Origin: Lepus europaeus
Taxonomy: Eukaryota; Chordata; Mammalia; Lagomorpha; Leporidae
NCBI RefSeq assembly: GCF_033115175.1
Contig: NC_084827.1
Coordinates: 145,445,701 to 145,509,700, forward strand
Direction of reading: 5' to 3'
Length of the DNA stretch: 64,000 bases
Positions 45,601 to 57,600 of the stretch are shown here, piece after piece. Below the pieces are notes generated by a model. The model worked only from the letters and a program-made list of their open reading frames with translations. It was not told the origin of the DNA and made no database searches. Made by a program: the position numbers and the translations under genes. The stretch's first letter is position 1. Every line of letters starts with the position of its first letter.

Positions 45601-48600
45601 CTAACTCAAGGCCAAGTCAGTGGTGTCTCAATGGCATACACAAGGGGGCATCCTGTCTGCAGCATTGGTGGTCCACAAGCAAGGCGGGTAATGTTCATTT
45701 TCTTTCTTTCTTTTTTTTTTTTTTTTTTTTGGCCAGGCAGAATTAGACAGTGTGTGTGAGAGAGAGAGAGAGACTTATAGACAGTGAGAGAGACAGAGAG
45801 AAAGGTCTTCCTTCCATTGGTTCACTCCCCTAATGGCTGCTACGGCCAGTGCTGCTCTCTGTCTCTCTCACTGTCTATAAGAAAATGAATATTACCACAA
45901 ATTGAAAAAAGAAAGTGTCAGCATTATTCTGTTGCTATTCAGAGAAATATACATGGATCTTTGAAATAGCCACCATTTAAATACAGCACCTGTTCTTTCA
46001 TTTCTAAAAACTAGATTAGTCCATTAAGGCAAGACAGATGCACCTGTCAAAGTCTTCCCACCTCCTCTCCCAACAAAAACCTAGTGATTCTTGAGCCAAT
46101 CTTAGTTCTACCACCAAATTTGAAACATCTTTTTGCAATTTACCAGAAAAAAGTTTAAGTATAGAAATGTAAGAACCTTTCATATAGTTCTCAAAAGTTT
46201 GGAATCCATTACTATCCATCTGTATTAGAATCGATCAGAAGATGGTATTGGACTTAATAACAGAACATAGGTTTTGCTTCTGTAAATTTTGATATCTCAG
46301 TGTTGTATAGTATTCCACAGGAGCATGGGAGTTTGCTATGACAAGTGCCACCAAGCCTTCGTGAGGTCATTTCCAAGACACTATTTACAACCCTGGGAGC
46401 CTGGAGATATCCCTTCCAAGTGCAGGACCCCTGAGAGAGAGGAAGAGGAAGAGGACTAGGGTGGGGACCCTTCGGACACAGAGGCCTGTGGTCCATTTGG
46501 CCCACTCTGTTCCATGCAGTCTGTAGCTAGAGGCTGCACAGTTCTTCTTGGTGATAAATCAATCAGGAAAAAAAAATGTTACCTGCTTCCACACACTTCT
46601 CGTCAATCTTCATGTCATCTTCTATAAAAGAGCACAGAAAGAAGAAATTAAAAAGCACTAAAAAAATCCACATACATAGACCAATAAAACTCAGACCAAC
46701 TTATGATAATGTTTCTCTTACGACTCCTGCTCACTTGGAGAGATAAAAAGGATTGGTCTATATTAGATGGAGATGTATATGTGGGAGGACATAGAGTATC
46801 AAAATGGTTAAAGCTTTTAACGCGTGGACTTTTGAGTGCTGGATAAATGCACTTATCTCTAAGCCTCTGCTCTCCACCTGCGGATAGGGTTAACACTAAG
46901 CCCTCCCACCAGCACGGCGGGTGGCTGAAGTTTACAACAACGTAGTATACATTTCATAAAAGGCTGAAAGAGATAAATATAAAGGTTCCCAACATGGAGA
47001 AATGATAAGTGTTTAAGTGGTGGAAGTGCTAAAGCCCAGATTAGATTACACACTGTATACATGCATCAGATTATCATACGTGCCTCGTAATATATAGGAC
47101 GATCAGATATCAATTAAAATTTGAAAACAGCTACCATCTAGGATTCCGTGAGAGGACACATGAAAAGGTCAGGCACATAGTAAGTGCTCAGTGCACGTTA
47201 CCTTTAGCTGAGGGATATATAAGGGTATCCAAAAATTTGTAGAAAATGGAATTAAAAGATAAGTTTACTTGGGGCCAAAAAATGTGAAATCTATGCATTC
47301 AAGGGGGTATTCAAAGGGTTGTGGAAAATCGTATTATGAAAAACTATGCATTAGTTACCCTCATCTAAGAGGATAAAAAGTATAACTCACAAAACCACTT
47401 GTCCTGCCGCTGAAAGCCCTCCACAACGTGCCTGAACCCACATGGAAGGCTCATGTCCCCTTCTCCCATCTCATCGCCCCGTTGGAGCAGACATCGTGGT
47501 TCTGCCCTGTGCTGCTGCTTACACTGTCCCCTCCACCTGTCACCTCCAAAGTCCATCTCAAACGTTGGTCAGAATGGACGCCCCGGCCTCCGGCCAGCAT
47601 TTCCTTCCGGCCCCCTGCAGTCCTCTGCTCCCATGCACCAGCTGCACTCCGTACTTTCACCATTTGGCTGTTTGTCTTATTTGTTCTCTTAGATAGCTCT
47701 CGGAAGCAGGCACCGCTTCCTGGTGTTGCCAGGCTCCATGGAGCACAGCACACTGTCCTGCACATAGCAGGCCTATCATAAACTCTGCCCTTGAATGTTC
47801 CTTTAAGGACCAAAACAACTTACTTGAATATACCTTCTGAAAAAAATATTTTCCTCTTTGAGCATTGTACATCTTGTGCCCAGCACTTCCCACATGCTCA
47901 AGAAATAGTTTAAGAATGAGTTTAATAAATGAGTCTAATACATGTTCCAGAGGTACAGCTTGGATAACAAATATCATAAAGTACCACATATTATCATCCC
48001 CTCAAAAACACATCGTGCACGAATGTTCTCACATAAATTATGAAATATGATAAATTCTAAGAAATGGCGCTCCTTCTCAGAGGTACAGATAGACAAGTGA
48101 CATGGCTGAGGCTTTTGACTCGTCACTCAATCCCTTTTATATTCATCTAGAGATTATGTTCCAGATGAGCCTTGGATAACAACAGTGAGTTCATTAGTTC
48201 CCGAGACATAATCAGAGGGTTTTTTTGAAAGGCAAACATTGTCATTTTGGATTTTCTGATGAAGCTACAGAGACCAGGGGTGATTCTCCAGCAACACGCA
48301 AGAGCCCTGGCCCTTCTGGCCCTGTCACTAGGAGGGGGCTGCTGCTTTTGCTCTCCCCAAACCCACAGGTACGCACCTCTGGCTTAGGTAGATATCACGG
48401 ACTGAATTATGCCTCCCCGCATATCCACAGACTGAAACCCTAGCCTCCACTGTTCCTGGATTTGGAGATGGGGAGGAAATGAAGGTTAAATGAGGTCAAC
48501 GTTTGGAGCCTCACGGGTTAGTATGCCCGAGTTCCACTTCAGAATAACTGGGTTCAAGTCCTGGCTCCACTCATTGACTCCAGCTTCCTGCTAATGTGGG

Positions 48601-51600
48601 CCCTGGGAGGCAGCAGTGATGGCTCAAGTACCTGGGTTTCTGCCACCCACATGGGAGACCTGGATGGAGCTCCTGGCTCCTGGCTTCGGCTCCAGCCCAG
48701 ATCTGGCTGTTGCAGCCATTTGGTGAGTGAACCAAAAGATGTGAATGAGCTCGCGTTGTCTGTATGTCTGACTCCCTGCCATTCAAACAGATAAATACTT
48801 TTAAAAAGAGACAGAGAGAGAGAAGGCAGCACCAGAGGTCTAAGAATGCACAGAGCCAAGGCCACCTGAGCACACAGCAAGGAAGTGGCCATCTGTGAGC
48901 CAGGACAGTGACTCTGCTGGAACCTTGGTCCTAATTAGCCACCTCCAGGACTGTGAGAACACAGGTGTGTGCTGTTTAAGCCCCACAGTCTGCAGCATTT
49001 GGTTACACAACCCAATCCAAGACAGTGGGCTTGTACTCACCAGGACCACATGGTCCCCAACCCTCCCTCTAAACAGTACAGCCTGTGATGTGACTCCAGG
49101 AACACAAACCCAGGAGCAGGTGCCAAATTTGAGCCTCTCCTACTTCCTTCTGCTCATGTTTCCACCTTCATCTGCCAGTATCACACATGTCTTTTGTCCT
49201 TGGGGAATACAGGCTAGGGCCCCACATCTATAGATCTGTTTTCTAAAGTCTTCAGCTGGGGCCAGTGCTGTACTATAAAAGGCTAAACTTCCACCTATGG
49301 CGCCAGCATCCCATATGGGTTCTGGTTCAAGTCCTGGCTGTTCCACTTCTAATCCAGCCCTCTTCTATGACCTGGGAAAGCAGTAGAAGATGGCCCAAGT
49401 TCTTGGGCCCCTGCACCGGCATGGGAGACCTGGAGGAAGCTCCTAGCTTTGGATCAGCTCAGCTCTGGCTGTTGTGGCCATTTAGGGAGTGAACCAAAGG
49501 ATGGAAGACATCTCTCTCTCTCTTTCTCTCTCTCTCCCTCCCTCTCTCTCTTTCTCTCTCTCTTTAATTCTGCCTCTCAAATAAATAAATAAACCTTAAA
49601 AACAATTCCTCTGCAGTCCCTGGCCTCACTTTCCAATGCAAGGATGAAATGTGAGTGGTGGCTAAGGGGACTGTGTTTCTCCCTCTCTCTCCTCTCTGTG
49701 AGGAGGCAGCGTCTTATTTACATGTGGGTGTGTGCACAGGGGTGTTCGAGACCTCATCGGGAGTCTTCCAGATGGTTGGGCATGGAGAAGGGGAAGGGGT
49801 CATAGCTCCAAGTCCCATTTGCCCCCAGTATAGAGCTCTTCAAACAGATGGAGGCTTGGATCCAGGCTACACCATCTGCAACTTCAGACAACCATTCTTA
49901 CCTTCTCTGAGCATCAATCTTTTCATCCATAAAATGGGAACAATAATGACAGTTTCCTTAAGGTGTTATTTATATATAACATGTATAAAGAAGTTGAAAC
50001 AGAATACTTGATCCATTTTGCAATGTTTGCTGAGTTCTTTCCAGGTGCTGTGTTACACTGAAGCTGTTCATAAACATTACCTCTCCTTAATCCTTTGTGT
50101 TAGGACAATTGTACTTTGCCCATGTTCTTTTTTATAATTTTTTATAAATTAGTGACTCCCACACTACTAGCTACTTCAGAAGAGTTTAATGGCTGAACTG
50201 AATTGAGTTTTTAAAAAACCTACAGCAAGTCTCTCCCAGACTCTGGAGATACGTGGTTTTTCTTTAAATACTATTTCTTACCTTCTTCCATAGAAATCAC
50301 TGGGAGCAGACAAGCAATGGGAGCAGAGACAGAGAGAAAACACAATGTCAATGCCGTAGTTCCTTAGGCTAATTTACAATGAGAGAAGCAGAGTGCCAAC
50401 ATTATCGTAATTAATATTCTGGGTTGATTCTCTAGAAGTTCAATGGAGATTTGGTACCAAAGTGACCAATGAGTGCCTTCAGGAGCCTTGTTAGACTCAG
50501 GGATCTACTTGCTTCTGGAAGACTCCACCCCCTCCCATCCCAATAAAGTCTGTAAAGGTTGCGTTCTACTCATTTCTGGATTGAGGAGCTTAGGTCGGTG
50601 TATTTCAGAAACTCAAATATTGAATGAAAGAGTGGAAAAAAGGAACGAGTAAGAGAGAGGAAAGGAGGAAGGGGAAGAAGAGGGAGGAAAGGTTTGTGAT
50701 GGCTCCGCAGTGCTGGGTGCTGGTCTGGTGTAACGCACCTACGGGCTGCCGAGGTCCTGCCAGGCTTCAGGTAGGGAGGGGCATCTTATGTTGACAGCAA
50801 CACAAGGACCTTTCTGTTTTGATAACCCGAAAAATCTTCTAAGTCCAAAGCCATCCCTGTCCATGTGGCATTTCAGAGGGCCGGCTGCCAGGGAGAACAT
50901 CTACAGGCCCTGGGGACATTCAGGGATGCTGTCTGGGGCAGGCTCCAGTGGGAGCTTGTGCTGGGTCAGAGGGAACCACACACTCACAGATGGTTGACTT
51001 GGAACAGGTGTGAGGCTGGTACGGCTGAGACCACCAGAATTCCCGCTGCTTCCTAGGCCAAAACAAAGACAGCAGCGATGCGCTGTTTTCTGCAGTGTCC
51101 ACTCCTTCAATGCGGCTGATTTCAAGCCACCATGGCACACCACAGTACACCATGGCACACCACAGCAACCAAGGCACACTGTGGCACACTGCGGCACACC
51201 ACGGCACACCACGGCACACCATGGCACACCACGGCACACCACAGCACACAGCAGCACACCATGGCACACCACGGCACACAGCGGCACACCACGGCACACC
51301 GCGGCACACCATGGCACACAGCGGCACACCACGGCACACCGCGGCACACCATGGCACACAGCGGCACACCACGGCACACCGCGGCACACCATGGCACACA
51401 GCGGCACACCACGGCACACCGCGGCACACCATGGCACACAGCGGCACACCACGGCACGCCGCGGCACACCATGGCACACCACGGCACATGGCCCCACTCC
51501 GTGGGCCGAGTGGGGGTGGGGAGGGCTGTCCTTGCTCCTCACTGCCATTCCCAGATCACTCACCCTCTTCTTTAGGTGCCACCTGCTTTGAGTATCCTCC

Positions 51601-54600
51601 ACTAATGACTCCTGCTCGCACCCACACGTGCCACGCTCTCGATGATTTAAGCCTATAAATACGCCTTCCGACACTCTGGCTTTAGGGTTCTTGATCACCT
51701 CTTTTTCCAATGACGTCCTCAACCAACTCCAACCACTTCCTCCTGCTGTCACACCCTAGGCCTTATCAGCACCAGCAGCTGAGCATCTCCACCACGTCAG
51801 TTCCCAGCATCCCTTCCTCCTGCCAACACCTCCCACCACCCAGGATCTAAAATCCATTGACCTTGCTTCCTTTTACTGATTCCCTCTGGCTTCCTCCCCT
51901 TCTCCCTCTCAATGGCTTGTACTCCATGGTCCATTCTGAGCACTCCCCTGGCCCTTTCCTGATTTGTTATTGATTCCAGCTCTGTCTAATCTGGACTTAC
52001 ACCCCAAGAAGCTGACCAGAAGTGCTCCAAATCTGTGACCTTTAACCTAAGTAAGGTTAACCTTACTGCTGGTTGTGCCACATCGACCTAACCCGTGTGC
52101 ACTTGTGGAAACTTCCCAAACTTTTCCCTTGCTTGGTAATCTTTTCCTGACAGCTTCTTACCATCCTACCCTCACCCATGACACTGCTCTCACTGCAAAT
52201 AGAGTAATTGGAGGAGAACTTCCACCAGCTCCAGCCTCAACTGTGCCCACATACCCAGCCTCCTCTCCTGCTATTACTGTGCACGAATGCTGGCTTACGA
52301 TCCCGTAGCAAGCGAAGTCTGCCATCTGCAGAGCAGAGTGCTTCTCCTGGCTGCCCAAGGACCCTGGCAGCAGCCACTCTCTTCTCTTCCATGTCACCGC
52401 ATGGCTCCTGCCACCGGCATCACCCACCCCCCTGTGATCCTTGTGATCCCTGCACTTCCCCCATTTCGCCATTGCTCTGTTCTGCTTGACACCAAAATGT
52501 CTCAAAGAGCTTTCCACCATCATTGTCGTCAGCCTCTTCGAATCCCACCCTGACTCGGACTTTGGCCCCATACCTCCACTGCAATGGCTTCTGTCAAGCT
52601 GGCCAGGGCCGTTCCCATTGCTAAATCCCACACCTGTCCGCAGTGCCCTCAGCAGCCCTTGGCAGAGCTGCGCAGGACGCCAGGCGGCTCGATTTTCATT
52701 CTTTCGCAATCCGCTTCCCTAGGTCCTTGTCTTCTTCCCGATGTTTAACACGGCTGAGCCCTGGACCCCTTCCCTCTTCTCTCTTCACTCCCTTCCTTGG
52801 TGATCTCGTCAACTCTCAGTAGCATAAGGTGAGGGTGGTGATTTGGGATTCAATAACTGACCTCAACTCGGCTTTGAAAGATCAATGACGTTTTGTCATA
52901 GTGTCTGGGCTGCTATCACGAAATACCACAGTGCTATGCACAAAATACCGCATAGCTAATAAATAATTGAAATGTATTGCTCATAGTTCCCGATGGCTAG
53001 GAAGTCCACGATTCAGGTCCTGGCAGATTCCATGTCACCTTGCTCTCTACTTGGCACCTTTTAGATGCGTCTTCTCACAGTAGAAGGGGCAAACAGGCTC
53101 CCTCGGGCCTCTCTGAGAAGGGCCCAAGTCTCATTCATGAGTGTTCTGCCTTCATGACCCAATCAACTCCTACAGCCTTACCCCTTCCTACTGTCACACT
53201 GGGTATTAGGCTTCAACATATGAATGGAGAGGGAGAAGATAAACATGCAGACCTAACACTTTCTGTGTTCAATTTCCCTCCTTGAGTATTTTCTCTTGTT
53301 TCTAGCTGATATGATGAGTCCCCTGGGTATGCGTGATGCCCAGGACATAGAGCTGAGTTATTTGGATGTGTAACCTGTGTGTGTGTGTGTGTGTGTGTGT
53401 TCTGCTTGTCTCTTTCTATCCCACCCCGAGGAGAACACTTCATTTCCTGAGTCCAGAAGCACGGATTTTTCTCACCTCTTTAGAAGAGGCTTAGAAGGAA
53501 TCAGCCCCGCACAGGTGGCAAGGTCTGTAATTTTCCGGGCCTGCCACCAGAGGGCATCATTCTGGTCCACGATCTGGAGGATGTCTCCTTTCTGGAAAGG
53601 CAATCCAGCGTCCATGCAGGGGATGGCGGGATCCTCCTGGGGCCAGTAATCTGTCATGGCACGAACGTACACCTGACAGCAGGTGAATAATGGGACCATC
53701 GTAAGAGCCCTCCCTGCAGGCCGCCACAACTGACAAACCAGTTCTCCCACTTCTCCACCCTCACCAAGAGAGAGAACCTGGAGAACATGCCTCCTGAATT
53801 TGCTCTAGGGCCCATGGAATACAAGTGTTTTGAGGAACAGACTGGCTTGGCTCTGCGATGCTTTCGCTCACATTTGCACAACTTTTGAAGTTGCGTCTTG
53901 AGTACTTGGTACCCCCATCTGCCGTTGTGTATGCTCACCCGGCATCTTGGATCATAGGCATTGAAAAATATCTAAGCCGGCATTGAACACATGTCCAACG
54001 TGGTGTGAAGGAGAGCTGTGTTTCAAGCCACATTAAGGCCTTGTTACTGCTATTTGGGGACCCACTGTGTAGGAGGCTGAAGGCTCGGCAAGTTCTTACC
54101 ATCTTCTGGCTGTTCACAGGAGGGTCGGAAACAGGGACCACCTTGAACATGATTGTCCCGCGAGACATGGCCTGGAAAGTGACAAAGGCGGAAAAACACC
54201 CAATCCTAGAGCGAGCCCAATCCCAGAGGGTCACTGGGGTTTGGCGGACGGAGTCACAGTGGAATGGATCCAGGTCTCTAGTGACATCCCCCTCAGAGAC
54301 TTTCACAAGGGCTCAAGAGCTGACTGTCACCACCAGAACCAGTCAAGTTCACTGCAGGGTTCCGGGTCACAAATCTGCTAGAACCCACATGGGGTCTCCC
54401 CCAGGGACCCTCCTCCCCACTGCTGACAGACACAGCCCTCTCGGCCACATCTTCTTCCCACAGGTCTCTGTCTTCCCCTGCCAAGCCCTCACTCAGTGAG
54501 CATTTCCTGAGGATCTGTTTCTGTACTACCTGACCCTGATGTCCCAGGGCTCCCACATTTTCTAGGAAAACTGATTTGCTTCCAAATTAACGGTACAAAC

Positions 54601-57600
54601 GGGGAGCCCCTCAAACTGATGGGGCATACGGAGAAACTCCTAGTCTGATGGGGGAGGTAAGAATCCCCCCTCACAAATGAGCAGGCTTCCGAAGTTCATG
54701 GAAGAACACAGTTAAAGGAGAACGGGAGTTTTGGGGGAACATTTGGGAACCCCCTTGTGCACCATGACAGGGATCAGAAGAGTGGACATTCAGCCTAGTG
54801 GCCAAGACGCCCACATCCCACAACAGTGCTTAAGGTTGGTTTCCAATTCCAGCTGTTGACTTAGCTTCCTGCCAGCTCAGACCCCGGGAGCCCATGGTGA
54901 TGGGTCAAGTAACTGGGTTCCTGCCATCTACATGGGAGACCTGATTGGGTCCCAAGCTCCTGGCTTTAGGCTGGCCTAGCCATAGCCATTGTGAGCATTT
55001 GTAAGACTGGTGGGGGGAATCTCTCTCTCTCTTCATGCCTTTCAAAAAAATCCAGAAATTAATAAGGCCCCAATCTTACTCTGGGGAATTTCAGAGTCCC
55101 ACCATCCTGGCAACTCAGCTGGCACCCAGGTTGAGGTAGGGACACACACGCTGTGACTTTTAGTATTTCAAGCTCCCTTTGCAGCGTGTTGCCTGTCACC
55201 CAGAATCTTCCCAACTACTTGGGTGCTTATCATACTCCTTACAATACCACCGCTCATCTCGGTCTCTAAGTCAGCTCTGTGGAGACCTAGAGCTCCCCCA
55301 GGAGCCCAGTGTGAGAACCACTGCTGATCAACCTCAGACCCCACCCCTGGAGTCTGCCTGGCTGGAGATGGGGGGGGGGGGGGGCTGGGGAGATGTGGGA
55401 TAGCGGACATCCTAGGGTGGGATTTGGGGAATGGTTGCAGGGAATGATGACAGAGAGACCAGAGGCTCCCATAATCAGCTTACAAGTCCCCAGCTCCCTC
55501 CCCCAAGGCCAGCAAAGGCGCCCCCTCCCCCCGCCCCCCCACCCCCACCCCAGCACTGCCATCTGCTAACTTGCTCTCGCCTACAGCTGCCCTTGAGGAA
55601 GGCAGGAAACAGAGCTCAGGTGGTGCAACCGCTGGAGGAGGGGGTGGGTGAGAGCTCACATTCAGACTCCCCTCCAAAGGCCCGCTCTGCCCACCAGGGC
55701 TGCTTCCAGCGGAGCAACCCAAGTGAGGGAGGACCTGGGCTGGGGCGCCAGGCGGCTTCCTGAGGCTGGGGTCAGCACTTCTGGGGCAGTGAACTGCACG
55801 ACCAGCCTGGGGCCTGGCGGGTGGCAGCCGCTGACCCCCAGCACACGACTTGCACACCCGATCCCCACACACATGGGCATGACAGGCTCAGTCCAGCCAT
55901 GGCCATCGGCTCACTCAGGACCAGGAGGACTAGTACCAGAATGTGGATCACTTGTTCAGGGTCCAGTCCCTCAACTGAAATTCCATTCACTTCCACCAGT
56001 TTGTCTCCCGCATAGAGCAGTCCTAGGCAAACAAGAACACAAAACAAGGAAGGGTGTAAAGAAATTGTTTAAAAATTATGGTAGGTATCCCAATAACTAC
56101 CCTCCAAATTCACCAACCCAAGCGTGTTCAGATTTTGTTAAATTTGTCATGAAATCATTATAATAAAGCCAAACAATAAATCCCAACTTCCACTGCTGCC
56201 AGAAATGTGTGCGCATTCTACTTTCCCACCTCTTCACCAGCTCTTCTTATTAACCAATGGGGATATTTTTTTATTTTTACTAATCTAATGTTATAAAGTG
56301 GAATCAGACACTTAGAAGAAGACAGCACTAAAAACAGAGATGCCAGGGTTCTGAGTAAATTACAAATGAAAGGGGGGAATGTGGGGTGTTCTTTAAAGGG
56401 GGAAATGCAAAGAAATGTGTCAGTTAAGATTTAGTCTTGGGGCTGGTGCTGTGGCGTAGCAGGTTAAAGCCCTGGTCTGCAGCACCAGCATCCCATATGG
56501 CTGCCGGTTCAAGGCCCAGCTGCTCCACTTCCAATCCGGCTCTCTGCTATGGCCTGGGAAAGCAGTAGAGGATGGCCAAGTCCTTGGGCCCCTGCACCCT
56601 TGTGGGAGACCCAGAAGAAGCTTCTGGCTCCTGGCTTCAGATCAGCGCAGCTCTGGCTGTTGTGGCCATTTGAGGAGTGAACCAGTGGATGGAAGACACT
56701 TCTCTCCCTCTCCCTCTATCTATTATTCTGTCTTTCAAATAAATATAATAAATCTTTAAAAAAAAAAAACAAACAGATTTAGCCCTGAGCCTGGAAGTAA
56801 GGGAGGGTAGGAAGGAGGGCACGGGCAGGAGGTGGGGTAATGGGAAAATCGCAGCTCCGTGGGAGGAGTGAGTTCGAATGACCTGTCACACAGCAGAGTA
56901 CTATAGAGTGCACTCTCCGCACCGCTCACAAAGCGCTATGAGAGAAAAGATCAAAGACGCCCCACTCAAAGAAATGGCAGTGTCTGAGGAGCTGGGAACG
57001 CCTACTACATTGATCTGATCACTTCACCTGCTGAAGACGTGCACTGACTTGTCACACTCCACCTTTAAAGGTGGACAATTATCATCTGCCACTTCAACAA
57101 AGAATAAGGCTCAAGAAAGAAGGGGCAACGCAGTGGAGTAGTCAGAGACGGGAGCCAAGGAGGATGACGTCACAAAGCAGAAGCCAAGGATGAGGATTCC
57201 AGAAAGGTGTTGACAGCACCGAGCTGGGCAAGAAGCAAACCTGGGGCAAAAGAAGGCCCAGTGCGCTGGGGAACCAGGAAGTCCCCTTTGTCTCCTAACA
57301 GGAGGCTGAGTTTACCACGAGCCAAGCTCGGGGGCTCGGGTGGTGAGGACTTGTGGCTGTAGGTATAGAACGCAGCTTTGCCACGTAATCTCCTTGGGCC
57401 TCTGTTTCCTCATCGATAAAAGGGCACAATAGGGCCAGTACCGTGGTGAAGTGAGCTAAGCTTCTGCCTGCAGCACCGGCATTCCATATGGGTGCTGGTT
57501 CAAGGCCCAGCTGCTCCACCTCCAATCCAGCTCTCTGCTATGGCCTAGGAAAGCAGTAGAAGATAGCCCAAGTGCTTGGGTCCCTGCACCCATGTGGGAG

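Noticed and set aside
51128-51490. CRISPR-like regular array
   Set aside because: Units are 10 bp with no unique spacers, in a mammalian intron. It is a minisatellite.
51564-51582. Possible 19-nt MPP4 microexon (GTGGCACCTAAAGAAGAGG between CAAAGCAG and GTGAGT)
   Set aside because: Good splice signals but the phase does not fit once exon 50988-51052, whose sequence matches the HOOK start, is placed.
50901-51752. Open frames up to 283 residues with Cys/Val/Pro or His/Thr-rich repeats on both strands
   Set aside because: They are produced by the stop-free 10-bp minisatellite. All frames show similar repeats, and the true coding part is only the 65-nt MPP4 exon at 50988-51052.
52158-52709. 183-residue minus-strand frame
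   Set aside because: In an MPP4 intron of C-rich old-repeat-like sequence; no recognised domain and no splice support.
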